DNA from: Sphingobium indicum B90A
Lineage (GTDB): Bacteria; Pseudomonadota; Alphaproteobacteria; Sphingomonadales; Sphingomonadaceae
Assembly: GCF_000264945.2 (NCBI RefSeq)
Contig: NZ_CP013070.1
Coordinates: 434,001-498,000, forward strand
Length of the DNA: 64,000 nucleotides
Direction of reading: 5' to 3'
The notes below the pieces were generated by a model that made no database searches, had not been told where the DNA came from, and saw only the letters and a program-made list of their open reading frames with translations. Positions 54,718 through 62,933 of this stretch are shown piece by piece (position 1 is the first letter of the stretch; each line of letters begins with the position of its first letter). The translations under genes and the position numbers were made by a program.

Positions 54718-55857
54718 ATGCGAAGTTTGCACGATACGCTCAGCCGTCTTTCCCGATTGCGGGACCATGCCTTGCCCGGCTTACCAGGTAGGTTTGCTGA
54801 AGACCGGCTCTCGGATCTCGGGGCATTCGGGTCCAATCCCGGTGCGCTTCGCGGCCGCTTCTACATTCCCCACACTCGGCGTGAATCGACCGCGCTGGTG
54901 GTCGTGCTGCACGGCTGCACCCAGGATGCCGCCGGATATGACCATGGATCGGGCTGGTCGCGGCTGGCCGACGAACAGGGGTTCGCGCTGCTTTACCCGG
55001 AGCAACAACGCGGCAACAACGCCAACCTCTGCTTCAACTGGTTCAACACCGGCGACACTCAGCGCGATGCAGGCGAGGCGCTATCGATCCGCCAAATGGT
55101 CTCGGCGATGGTCGAGCAGCATGGAATCGATCCATCCTGCATCTTCGTGACCGGGCTTTCGGCGGGCGGGGCCATGGCGTCGGTGATGCTCGCCACCTAT
55201 CCCGAGGTGTTTGCCGGCGGCGCGATCATCGCCGGCCTACCCTATGGCACAGCCACCTCCATCCCCGAGGCGTTCGATCGCATGCGGGCGCATGGCGGCC
55301 CTCCGGCGGCCGCGCTGGGCAGGCTCGTCACCGCTGCGTCACCGCACAAGGGCGCGTGGCCGACGATTTCGGTGTGGCACGGCGACAGCGATGCGACCGT
55401 CAGCCACGAGAATTCGGCACTCATCGTCGAGCAATGGCGTGCCCTCCACGGGGTCGATCACACGCCCAGCGCTGTCGAGAAATGCGAAGGCTATCTTCGC
55501 CGTGTGTGGCGCGACGCCCACGGGCACGACGTGATCGAGGAATATTGCATCGCTGGCCTCGGCCATGGCACTCCACTGAGCACCTTCGGCGCGGACGCCT
55601 GCGGAATGGCGGGGCCGTACATGCTCGAGGCCGGGATTTCTTCGACGCGGCGGATTGCGAACTTTTGGGGGCTGCGTACGGTGCAGTCCGAAGGACGTGC
55701 CGACGTTGCACAACCGCGGCCGTCCGCGGCGCCACCGAGCGCAGACACGACCGTTGCCGCCGAGCCTGACGCAATGCGGCCCCGATCGCAGGTCGCTCCA
55801 AGCGGCGTCGAACGCATAATCGAAGATGCTTTGCGCGCTGCCGGCCTGATGCGCTAA
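54718..55857 (+). CDS. PHB-depolymerase-family esterase
   Basis: 379 aa. LRGRFYIPHTRRESTALVVV and LHGCTQDAAGYDHGSGWSRL open the alpha/beta hydrolase; the nucleophile is in TGLSAGGAMASVML, the Asp in WHGDSDATV and the His in GLGHGTPL. It hydrolyses polyhydroxybutyrate-like or feruloyl esters; no signal peptide is evident, so the substrate may be intracellular. AGGAGA fixes the start at 54718. The C-terminal 60 residues are a Pro/Ala linker and helical tail. Confidence 0.85.
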   Translation: MRSLHDTLSRLSRLRDHALPGLPGRFAEDRLSDLGAFGSNPGALRGRFYIPHTRRESTALVVVLHGCTQDAAGYDHGSGWSRLADEQGFALLYPEQQRGNNANLCFNWFNTGDTQRDAGEALSIRQMVSAMVEQHGIDPSCIFVTGLSAGGAMASVMLATYPEVFAGGAIIAGLPYGTATSIPEAFDRMRAHGGPPAAALGRLVTAASPHKGAWPTISVWHGDSDATVSHENSALIVEQWRALHGVDHTPSAVEKCEGYLRRVWRDAHGHDVIEEYCIAGLGHGTPLSTFGADACGMAGPYMLEAGISSTRRIANFWGLRTVQSEGRADVAQPRPSAAPPSADTTVAAEPDAMRPRSQVAPSGVERIIEDALRAAGLMR

Positions 55858-55878
55858 GCAGGACGCGAAAGGACTCCA

Positions 55879-57183
55879 GTGGAGCTCTCGCACCAGTTTT
55901 ACGTCCTGCTGCTTGCCGGGCTGGGTGTGCTGGTGCTGATGACGGCCTGGCTGCCGATGCTGCTGCGCAGGGCCCCGCTGTCCCTGCCGATCCTGTGCGT
56001 CGCCGTGGGCGCTGCGCTGTTCGCGCTGCCGCCGCTCAGGCCTTTCGCGGTCCACCCGCTGCGATTTCCGGTATTGGTGGAGCGACTGAGCGAGCTCGTC
56101 GTCATCGTCTCGTTGATGGGTGCGGGCCTCAAGATCGATCGGATGATCGGGCTGCGCAGCTGGTCGCTCACCTGGCGGCTGCTGGGCATTGCAATGCCGA
56201 TCACCATGCTGGTGGTCGCGGGCCTGGCGTGGGGGCTCGGGGTGGCCGGCCCAGCGGCGGCGCTGCTGATCGCCGCCGTGCTCGCGCCGACGGACCCGGT
56301 GCTCGCGAGCGATGTCCAGGTGGGCGGCCCCGGTGAGGGGAAAGAGGACGAAGCCCGTTTTGCCTTGACCTCCGAGGCCGGGCTCAATGACGGCCTTGCC
56401 TTCCCCTTCGTGCATCTTGCGATTGCGCTCAGCGCAGCGTCTTTCGGGAGCGGCGATCTGCTAGAATGGTTCGGGCGCGACCTTCTTTGGAAGACCTTCC
56501 TTGGGGCTGCGGCAGGCTATGCCATCGGACGCGGCCTCGGTTATCTGACCTTTCACCTGCCGATGCGGGCGAGCCTCTCGCGCACGGGGGACGGCTTCGT
56601 TGCGCTGGCGGTTACGCTGATCGCCTATGGCGTGGTCGAGATGCTGGGCGGGTTCGGCTTTCTGGCCGTCTTTGTCTCGGCGCTGGCACTGCGAAACGCC
56701 AGTCGCGACGATGACTATCACGACCGGCTGCATGGATTCGCCGAAGAGGCGGAGCGGTTGCTGATGATGGTGCTGCTCGTCCTGTTCGGCGGCATTCTTG
56801 CCTTCGGCGGTCTGCTCGCTGGCTTCGACTGGCTGATGCTGCTGTTCGTTGCCGGCGTCCTGCTGGCGGTGCGCCCGGCTGCAGGCCTGCTCAGCCTTGT
56901 CGGATCGAAGCTGCCCTGGCGCGAGCAGCTGGTGATATCCTTTTTCGGCATCCGCGGAATGGGCTCGATCTACTATCTCGCCTTCGCGCTCAATCATGGG
57001 TCTTTCGCCGACCCACGCCGGCTCTGGGCGATCATCGGCGGGGTCGTGCTGGCCTCGATCCTGTTGCACGGCGTCACCGTAACGCCGGCATTGAGACTGC
57101 TCGACCGATGGCAGCGGCGCCGGGGTGAGATCTCACGCTTACCTCCCACTCTGCCGGGCGGACAAAGACATGACGGCCAGTAA
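55879..57183 (+). CDS. CPA1-type Na+/H+ antiporter
   Basis: 434 aa, about 12 helices. GAGLKIDRMIGLRSWS and VLAPTDPVLASDVQVG are typical; the ion-binding Asn-Asp lies in SEAGLNDGLAFPFVHLA, and FFGIRGMGSIYYLAFAL is conserved near the end. The start is a GTG preceded by AAAGGA. It exchanges cytoplasmic Na+ or K+ for protons in pH and salt stress. Follows the esterase after 21 bases and is probably in its operon. Confidence 0.9.
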   Translation: MELSHQFYVLLLAGLGVLVLMTAWLPMLLRRAPLSLPILCVAVGAALFALPPLRPFAVHPLRFPVLVERLSELVVIVSLMGAGLKIDRMIGLRSWSLTWRLLGIAMPITMLVVAGLAWGLGVAGPAAALLIAAVLAPTDPVLASDVQVGGPGEGKEDEARFALTSEAGLNDGLAFPFVHLAIALSAASFGSGDLLEWFGRDLLWKTFLGAAAGYAIGRGLGYLTFHLPMRASLSRTGDGFVALAVTLIAYGVVEMLGGFGFLAVFVSALALRNASRDDDYHDRLHGFAEEAERLLMMVLLVLFGGILAFGGLLAGFDWLMLLFVAGVLLAVRPAAGLLSLVGSKLPWREQLVISFFGIRGMGSIYYLAFALNHGSFADPRRLWAIIGGVVLASILLHGVTVTPALRLLDRWQRRRGEISRLPPTLPGGQRHDGQ

Positions 57184-57197
57184 AGCGAATGCGTGTC

Positions 57198-57222
57198 GGA
57201 ACTAACGGTGCTGTCGCCCGTT
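57198..57222 (+). promoter_or_regulatory. EcfG-type general-stress promoter
   Basis: GGAAC at 57198-57202, 16 bases, then CGTT at 57219-57222. This is the exact alphaproteobacterial EcfG consensus (GGAAC-N16/17-CGTT). It lies 43 bases before the response regulator start and faces it, so it probably places that gene under PhyR-NepR-EcfG control. Predicted from sequence only. Confidence 0.75.
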
Positions 57223-57264
57223 AGGGCCTAGCTCGCGATCAGCCCTCGTCAGCGGAGGGTAATT

Positions 57265-57627
57265 ATGCGCAAAATTACGGTTCTTGTCGTCGAAGACCAA
57301 GCGTTGCTTCGTTGGCACGCGGTCGACATGATCGAGAACGCCGGCTTCATTGCCCTGGAGGCCGAAGATGCCGATGCCGCTATCGCCATCTTGATGCTGA
57401 GCGCAGACATCCAGTTGGTTTTCACCGATATCGAGATGCCGGGATCGATGGACGGCATTCAGCTTGCCGCGCTGGTTCGCGATCGGTGGCCTCCCATGCA
57501 TATCATCGTAACCTCAGGGCGAAGCGCGGTTGATGCGAGCACATTGCCAGTCGGCTGCCCGTTCGTCGCAAAGCCACCGATGTGGCCGGCCTTGATTGAA
57601 ACAATGCGGAGCCTCACCGCCACCTGA
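57265..57627 (+). CDS. single-domain response regulator
   Basis: 120 aa, only a receiver: VLVVEDQALLRWHAVDMIEN pocket, phosphosite in VFTDIEMPGSMDG, switch in IIVTSGR and Lys in FVAKPPMWPALIETM. No output domain, so it acts by protein contact or as a phosphate sink. An EcfG promoter lies upstream and the HWE kinase gene follows downstream. Single-domain regulators of this sort feed the general stress response in sphingomonads; this link is an inference. Confidence 0.9.
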   Translation: MRKITVLVVEDQALLRWHAVDMIENAGFIALEAEDADAAIAILMLSADIQLVFTDIEMPGSMDGIQLAALVRDRWPPMHIIVTSGRSAVDASTLPVGCPFVAKPPMWPALIETMRSLTAT

Positions 57628-57740
57628 GAAGGCGTTCGAGGAAGCGTTTCATCTTTTTCCGGACAGCGTTGCAGCAACCGTGTAGAGCGAAGGTCTCTCT
57701 TACGATTGGACGAACGATATTGGCCGCACGGACGCCCGAT

Positions 57741-58721
57741 ATGCATGACTGGCGCCCCGACCAACTGCGTCACGCGATCAGGGCGGCTGGGGTCGCGTTA
57801 TGGTCATGGAACGTCGATACCGATGCCTTCGCGATGGACGAGCTGGGGTTCGAGCTCTGGGACCTGCCCTCCAGCAACCAGGTGACCTTCGGCGAGCTTT
57901 CCGCGCGGATTCACCCGGCGGACCGTGATCGCGTACAGTCTGCCTTCAGTGCCACTCGCGCGATCCTGGGGCCCTACGAAACCGACTTTCGGATCATCGT
58001 TGGCGACACCGTACGCTGGGTAGCGGCGCGCGGCCAAGGCGAGGATGTCGGCATCGTCGGCCGGACGATGTACGGCATCTTTCTCGACGTAACGGGGCGC
58101 AAGCAGGCCGAAGAAGGCCACGAACTGCTAGCCGGCGAGATGAGTCACCGCGTCAAGAACCTGCTCGCGATCGCCTCGGGTCTGACGGCAATCTCATCGC
58201 GCTCGGCAGACAGCGTTGAGGATTTGGCATGTGAGTTGACCGAACGGCTCTCGGCGCTTGGGCGCGCGCATGATCTGGTGCGGCCGCTTCCCGATGGCCA
58301 GGGCAACGCCGCGTTGCTCGGCGATCTGCTGGCCGTGCTGTTGGCTCCCTATGATGGCCTTGGCGCATTCAAGGGCCGAATTCGCGTGGCAGTTGAACGA
58401 CTGGGCGTAGGCGAGAGAACGGCGACCGGTCTTGCCCTCGTGATCCACGAGCTAGCCACCAACTCGATGAAATATGGTGCGCTTTCGGCTCCTGTTGGCA
58501 CTCTCGACCTCTCCAGCATTGCTGACGGCGAAGACCTGGTGCTCACGTGGCTGGAACATGGTGGACCCAAGGTCATCGCCCCTGTGGGACGCGCTGGTTT
58601 CGGGAGCAGGCTTGTCCAGCGCAGCGTGACTGGTCAGCTCGGCGGCACGATCGATTACGACTGGGCCGAGAGCGGTCTCGCGGTGACTCTCCGCATGGAT
58701 CGCGGCCGACTTGCCAACTGA
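57741..58721 (+). CDS. HWE-family histidine kinase with PAS domain
   Basis: 326 aa, soluble. A PAS domain (HAIRAAGVALWSWNVDTDAF to FLDVTGRKQAEE) precedes the kinase domain. HWE marks: LLAGEMSHRVKNLLAIASGL (phosphorylated His), N box VIHELATNSMKYGAL and the WxE motif in LTWLEHGGP. The start at 57741 (MHDWRP) is tentative; upstream TTG codons are possible. It lies 113 bases after the single-domain regulator and may phosphorylate it or PhyR. Confidence 0.88.
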   Translation: MHDWRPDQLRHAIRAAGVALWSWNVDTDAFAMDELGFELWDLPSSNQVTFGELSARIHPADRDRVQSAFSATRAILGPYETDFRIIVGDTVRWVAARGQGEDVGIVGRTMYGIFLDVTGRKQAEEGHELLAGEMSHRVKNLLAIASGLTAISSRSADSVEDLACELTERLSALGRAHDLVRPLPDGQGNAALLGDLLAVLLAPYDGLGAFKGRIRVAVERLGVGERTATGLALVIHELATNSMKYGALSAPVGTLDLSSIADGEDLVLTWLEHGGPKVIAPVGRAGFGSRLVQRSVTGQLGGTIDYDWAESGLAVTLRMDRGRLAN

Positions 58722-58803
58722 CCGTCCGAGCTTGGTTGGGTCGCACCGCGAATGCCCGTTTTTTCTGTGCGCCATAGCCGCCGTTGGCCGACGGGAGCTC
58801 CAC

Positions 58804-58832
58804 CTTGTTTTCTAGGGTGCTGGCCCCCACAT
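58804..58832 (+). promoter_or_regulatory. sigma-32-like heat-shock promoter
   Basis: CTTGTTT (58804-58810), 14 bases, CCCCACAT (58825-58832), a close match to CTTGAAA-N13/15-CCCCATNT. It is 112 bases before groES and is directed at it. No CIRCE (TTAGCACTC-N9-GAGTGCTAA) element is seen in the upstream 220 bases. Confidence 0.6.
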
Positions 58833-58944
58833 TAAGTCCGTTGGCATTCGCGTCTCCGCGATATTCAATCGCAAATCGGCAGCGCTGGCTCCCCGCTTGT
58901 GAAGCGACGACATCTCGTCGCGGTCCAGCGACAGGATGCTATTG

Positions 58945-59229
58945 ATGACATTTCGACCTCTTCACGATCGCGTGCTCGATCGCCGCATCGTCGCTGCCGC
59001 GCAAGCCGCGGGCGGCATCGTCATGCCCGATACCGTAAAGGAGAAGCCGCAGGAGGGCGAGATCGTCTCCGCGGGCCCGGGCGCCAAAGCCGAGAATGGC
59101 ATGCTTACGCCGCTCGACCTCAAGACTGGTGATCGCGTCCTGTTCAGCAAGTTTGGTTCCGAGGTGAGACTGGACGGTGAGGACCTTCTCATCATGAAGG
59201 AAAGCGACGTCCTCGGCATCATTGGCTGA
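58945..59229 (+). CDS. groES: GroES co-chaperonin
   Basis: 94 aa. [20 protein letters not shown] opens the roof domain; the mobile loop is [18 protein letters not shown], and [20 protein letters not shown] closes the fold. It caps the GroEL cavity. An upstream ATG at 58936 is too close to AGGA, so 58945 is used. It is followed by groEL after 72 bases. On the island and therefore probably an extra copy besides the chromosomal one. Confidence 0.95.
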   Translation: MTFRPLHDRVLDRRIVAAAQAAGGIVMPDTVKEKPQEGEIVSAGPGAKAENGMLTPLDLKTGDRVLFSKFGSEVRLDGEDLLIMKESDVLGIIG

Positions 59230-59301
59230 CCCAAGCCTTCGCATCCCCCCGGAGCTGCCCGTCCGGGGCAGCGGACGATCTGCCACAAAGGATCAGACAA
59301 T

Positions 59302-60933
59302 ATGCCAGCCAAAGACGTCAAATTCTCGCGCGACGCCCGCGAAGGCATCGCCCGTGGTGTCGATATTCTCGCCAATGCCGTCCGCGTGACGCTCGGTCCC
59401 AAAGGCCGCAACGTCCTCATCAACAAAAGCTTCGGGGCGCCGCGCATCACCAAGGACGGCGTGACGGTCGCCAGGGAAATCGAGCTGAGCGACAAATTCG
59501 AGAATATGGGGGCGCAGATGCTCCGGGCGGTCGCGTCCAAGGCGCAGGATCATGCCGGCGACGGCACAACCACCGCGACGGTGCTTGCCCAGGCCATCGT
59601 GCGCGAAGGCATGAAATCAGTCTCCGCGGGCGTTGATCCCATGGATCTCAAGCGCGGCATCGACATTGCAGTGGCCGCTGTCGTGGCCGAGCTCAAGGCG
59701 CGCTCGAAGCCGGTCTCCAACAATCAGGAGATTGCGCAGGTCGGCATCGTCTCGGCCAATGGCGACGAGGTCGTCGGTCGCAAGATCGCCGAAGCGATGG
59801 AAAAGGTCGGCAAGGAAGGCGTCATCACGATTGAGGAAGCGACGGGCGTCGAGTTCGAGCTGGACGTGGTCGAAGGCATGCAATTCGACCGTGGCTATCT
59901 TTCGCCCTACTTCATCACCAACCCGGAAAGGAGCCTGGTCGAGTTTCAGGATCCCTATATCCTGATACACGAGAAGAAGCTCGGTGCTCTCCATGCGCTG
60001 CTCCCGATCCTGGAAGCGGTGGTTCAGGCGGGTCGACCCCTGCTCATCATCGCCGAAGACATTCAGGGGGAGTCTCTCGCCACGCTCGTCGTCAACAAGC
60101 TGCGCGGCAGCCTGAACGTCGCCGCCGTCAAGGCGCCGGGGTTCGGCGATCGGCGCAAGGCGATGCTCGAAGATATTGCGGTTCTTACCGGAGGCAACCT
60201 CATCACCGAGGATCTCGGCATAAAGCTCGAGACCGTGACGCTGGACATGCTCGGACAGGCCAAGCGTATCACGATCGACAAGGACACAACGACCATCGTC
60301 GACGGCGCCGGAGACGCGAATGTGATCAAGGGGCGTATCGATGCGCTCCGGTCGCAGGTCGAGAACACCGCCAGTGATTATGATCGCGAGAAGGTGCAGG
60401 AGCGGCTTGCAAAGCTTGCTGGTGGCGTCGCCGTCATCAAAGTGGGCGGCGTGTCAGAAACCGAAGTGAAGGAGCGCAAGGATCGCGTCGACGACGCGCT
60501 GCATGCAACGCGTGCGGCGGTGGAAGAAGGCGTCGTGCCGGGCGGCGGCACCGCCTTGCTCTACGCCTCCAAGGCGCTGCATGGCCTCAATCCTGTCAAT
60601 GACGATCAGCGGCGCGGCATCGACATCGTCCGCAAGGCACTTCAGGCTCCGTTGCGGCAGATCGCCGAAAATGCCGGGCATGATGGTGGCGTGATCGCGG
60701 GCCGCCTGCTTGATGCGCGCGACGAGAATATGGGATTCAATGCCCAGACCGAGCAATATGAGAACCTCTTCCAATCCGGCGTGATCGACCCGACGAAGGT
60801 CGTCCGGATCGCTTTGCAGGACGCGGCCTCGGTTGCGGGCCTGTTGATCACCACCGAAGCGGCTGTTGCGGAGTTCACCAACGAAAGCAGCACGCCATCC
60901 ATGACCGGCGGCATCGGTGGCATGAGTTTCTGA
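59302..60933 (+). CDS. groEL: GroEL chaperonin
   Basis: 543 aa. [20 protein letters not shown] is the N-terminus; the ATPase signature is [18 protein letters not shown] and the C-terminus ends GGIGGMSF, a shorter Gly-Met tail than usual. It folds proteins in an ATP cycle with GroES. On the island it is probably a second groEL paralogue; alphaproteobacteria often carry several with distinct substrates. Its partner groES lies upstream with a heat-shock-like promoter. Confidence 0.97.
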   Translation: MPAKDVKFSRDAREGIARGVDILANAVRVTLGPKGRNVLINKSFGAPRITKDGVTVAREIELSDKFENMGAQMLRAVASKAQDHAGDGTTTATVLAQAIVREGMKSVSAGVDPMDLKRGIDIAVAAVVAELKARSKPVSNNQEIAQVGIVSANGDEVVGRKIAEAMEKVGKEGVITIEEATGVEFELDVVEGMQFDRGYLSPYFITNPERSLVEFQDPYILIHEKKLGALHALLPILEAVVQAGRPLLIIAEDIQGESLATLVVNKLRGSLNVAAVKAPGFGDRRKAMLEDIAVLTGGNLITEDLGIKLETVTLDMLGQAKRITIDKDTTTIVDGAGDANVIKGRIDALRSQVENTASDYDREKVQERLAKLAGGVAVIKVGGVSETEVKERKDRVDDALHATRAAVEEGVVPGGGTALLYASKALHGLNPVNDDQRRGIDIVRKALQAPLRQIAENAGHDGGVIAGRLLDARDENMGFNAQTEQYENLFQSGVIDPTKVVRIALQDAASVAGLLITTEAAVAEFTNESSTPSMTGGIGGMSF

Positions 60934-61011
60934 CGAAATCGGCGTGGGGCGGACAGCCAAGCTTGCCTTCCCCTTCTTCGCCCGTCTTCCTTTCAACAGG
61001 AGTAGCTTTTC

Positions 61012-61176
61012 ATGATACTTCAATCGACACCCGCCATCGAGCTCACCGACGAAGAGTTGATGCTCAGATACGGGATCAAGTGCGTCCCCACTGACCGGTT
61101 CCACTACAAGGCTTTCCGCTATTCGCGTCTGGACGATGCCTTGCGACAGGCGATGAGGGATCAGCCTCCGGCTTAG
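61012..61176 (+). CDS. 54-aa conserved small protein
   Basis: MILQSTPAIELTDEELMLRY, GIKCVPTDRFHYKAFRYSRL and DDALRQAMRDQPPA. A ribosome site AGGAG lies 8 bases upstream. Too short to be called by length alone but clearly protein-like. It follows groEL by 78 bases and may be co-expressed. No known domain. Confidence 0.75.
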   Translation: MILQSTPAIELTDEELMLRYGIKCVPTDRFHYKAFRYSRLDDALRQAMRDQPPA

Positions 61177-61227
61177 CGCCGATCGGTCGCCACCCGCCCA
61201 CAATCGTTGTCGCTAGGGAGTTGCCTC

Positions 61228-61479
61228 ATGACCCATACATCCGCCTTTTGCAGGGCTCAGGAAGCTTTCCATCGTGACCGGGCGGCGGTCGCCAATCTCG
61301 ACAATGTCCGGATTGTCGCGACATCTGCGGCCGCAGCCTGGGCGCGCGAAGCCGTTGTCGCGCTCCGCCGCGAGGGCAAGCTTGGCCAGGAAGATCAGCT
61401 GCCGGCCGCGGCTTCGCTATCCGAGGAAGAAGAGGATGCGGCCTTCAGCGAGAATCCCGATCGTGGTCTCGCAACCTGA
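61228..61479 (+). CDS. small helical protein, paralogue of 53842-54108
   Basis: 83 aa. FCRAQEAFHRDRAAVANLDN and VRIVATSAAAAWAREAVVAL are clearly related to the 88-aa protein at 53842. The ending SEEEEDAAFSENPDRGLAT is acidic, and the SENPDRG motif is shared with the paralogue. AGGGAG lies seven bases upstream. TGATG links it to the next gene. The two paralogues flank the cargo. Confidence 0.7.
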   Translation: MTHTSAFCRAQEAFHRDRAAVANLDNVRIVATSAAAAWAREAVVALRREGKLGQEDQLPAAASLSEEEEDAAFSENPDRGLAT

Positions 61480-61727
61480 TGGCACTGCGGACCACCAGGA
61501 CATCCATCACCTTCAAGGCGCCATTTCGGCTGGCCGCATTGGACGAAGTCCTGTCGGCGGGCGTCTACGATATCGATACCGAAGAGGAGATCATCGAGGG
61601 CAATGAACGCGCGGTCTATGTCCGTGTTGCAACGCTCCTCTATGTGCGGACCCATAACATGGTCCAAACCGTCACGGTCGATCCAAAGGAGATCCAGGCA
61701 GCCTTGGACGCCGATGATCGCTCCTGA
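61479..61727 (+). CDS. 82-aa conserved small protein
   Basis: MALRTTRTSITFKAPFRLAA, then AGVYDIDTEEEIIEGNERAV, with TVTVDPKEIQAALDADDRS at the end. Beta-rich small protein found widely in alphaproteobacteria (recollection), unknown function. It starts in a TGATG overlap with the preceding gene, so both are translated together. Confidence 0.7.
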   Translation: MALRTTRTSITFKAPFRLAALDEVLSAGVYDIDTEEEIIEGNERAVYVRVATLLYVRTHNMVQTVTVDPKEIQAALDADDRS

Positions 61728-61761
61728 AGCGACCGTCCATTCATCCCGTTTTCCGGCAACA

Positions 61762-61780
61762 GGCCGACAGAAAGTCGGCC
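61762..61780 (-). terminator. short hairpin after the cold-shock fragment
   Basis: A perfect 7-base stem GGCCGAC / GTCGGCC with an AGAAA loop, shortly after the stop of the cold-shock remnant on the minus strand and 35 bases after the end of the 82-aa gene. No T-run on either side, so its role as terminator is uncertain. Confidence 0.35.
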
Positions 61781-61786
61781 ACGCGG

Positions 61787-61903
61787 TCAGGCAGCTTCGA
61801 GATTCACTGCAGACTGTTTGCCGCGTCGATCGGTCTCGACTTCATATTGAAGACGCTGATCTTTCTGCAGCGTCACCATGCCAGCGCGTTCCACGGCGCT
61901 GAT
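61787..61903 (-). pseudogene. cold-shock protein C-terminal fragment
   Basis: Reads ISAVERAGMVTLQKDQRLQY, then EVETDRRGKQSAVNLEAA and a stop. This is the C-terminal half of a CspA-type cold-shock domain (typically HISAVE.AG....... and DQRGK.SA.NL.AA). The N-terminal RNA-binding strands are lost where it meets the integrase fragment. It is in a different frame from the integrase, hence the integrase frame ends in unrelated residues. Confidence 0.8.
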
Positions 61904-62498
61904 CCACAGCGATGTCACGCTGGGCGCGGGCCGTGGCGATCGCGTAGCGGAATACCTGGCTGCAGGTGCTGCGAATGCGGTTGGCTGTATTGTAGCGTTT
62001 CGTGGCCTCCTCCTTCTTCAGGACCAGGAGGAGCTCATGCGCTGAAATCTCGGTAATAGGGCGGCGACCGATTGCGGCGTAGGTTTTGCCCAGTAGCCAT
62101 CTAGCTTTTTTGAGGGTGAGCGGCGCGGCGCCCTCTTTTTCGATCTTCTCCAGCCATTCCTCCGCAATCGTCTCGAAGGTGTTGGTTGCAGCCAACGACT
62201 TGGCGATTTTGTCCAGCTTCGCCTGCTCGGCCGGATCGACTCGCTTCGCCAGCTTCCGTCGCGCCTCGAGAAGCATCTCCCGTGCTTCGCTCAGCATGAT
62301 TTCTGGCCAGCGGCCAAATGACAGGGTGCGCTGCTGTCCGTTGAAGCGATAGTTCATGCGCCAGTACCGGACACCGGTCGGCTTTACGAGCAGGTAAAGG
62401 CCATCACGATCGGAGAGCTTGTACGGCTTCTCCTTGGGCCTAGCGTTTTTCACCGCATTTGCGGTGAGGCCTGTTCTGCGGCTGCTGCCTTCTGCCAT
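61842..62498 (-). pseudogene. P4-type tyrosine integrase, C-terminally truncated
   Basis: 218 codons where ~400 are expected. N-terminal arm-binding domain LTANAVKNARPKEKPYKLSD and DGLYLLVKPTGVRYWRMNYR, and core-binding TFETIAEEWLEKIEKEG are intact. At about residue 195 (ATARAQRD) homology stops and the frame runs into the cold-shock fragment, so the catalytic domain (R-H-R-Y) is missing. It lies 163 bases from the tRNA-Cys, as expected for the cognate integrase. Confidence 0.85.
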
Positions 62499-62660
62499 GA
62501 TGGACCTCCCAAGCGGTGCTCGGCGGGCGGTCCATCATCTGTACCCTCATTGTACTCGGAAGAGGATGGAGCCGACCGGATTTGCTTGGCAAGTCTAGCA
62601 CAAAAAATGGCGGAAATCAGCCATTTTCTGGACGATTGTGGACGTCTCTGGAAGCTGAAA

Positions 62661-62735
62661 TGGAGGCCCGAGCCGGAATCGAACCGGCGTATACGGATTT
62701 GCAGTCCGCTGCGTCACCACTCCGCCATCGGGCCT
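62661..62735 (-). tRNA. tRNA-Cys (anticodon GCA)
   Basis: 75 bases including encoded CCA. Acceptor AGGCCCG/CGGGCCT, D-arm GATGGCGGAGTGGTGACGC, anticodon loop CTGCAAA with GCA in a CGGA/TCCG stem, and T-arm GCCGG-TTCGATTC-CCGGC. Intact; the 3' end is the integration target of the island. Confidence 0.95.
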
Positions 62736-62933
62736 CGTCGTGGGTGGCCGCAAATGTGCGGCTTTTGGTGCAAAGTCAAGCAGGGCTGTGATATTGTGGC
62801 GCAAGATTCTGGTGCCAAGGCGCGCAAAGCCGCTTGGCGTGGCTTGTCCGCTGATTTAGAGGTCCGATAATATCTTTGCTGTATTGCTTTCCTAATACAG
62901 CTCCCCTAAAGCTATTCCAGTCGAGGAATTGTC
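62736..62933. other. intergenic region upstream of the PIMT-like gene
   Basis: About 200 bases. AT-rich near 62868-62910 (ATAATATCTTTGCTGTATTG), which may be the promoter of the tRNA and/or methyltransferase gene. No motif assigned. Confidence 0.35.

Larger units (their letters stand above)
50504..62735. mobile_element. tRNA-Cys genomic island (decayed integrative element)
   Basis: About 12.2 kb. The right end is the intact tRNA-Cys at 62661-62735; a 20-base piece of its 3' end (TGGAGGCCCGAGCCGGAATC) recurs at 50504-50522 with one base deleted, in the same orientation, as expected for the distal att site. A P4-type integrase starts next to the tRNA but is truncated. The cargo is stress-related. 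Known from family: such integrases use tRNA 3' ends. Inference: the island is now fixed. Confidence 0.75.

Noticed and set aside
58722..58944. CIRCE element before groES
   Set aside because: No TTAGCACTC/GAGTGCTAA pair could be found; heat-shock control is assigned to the sigma-32-like motif instead.
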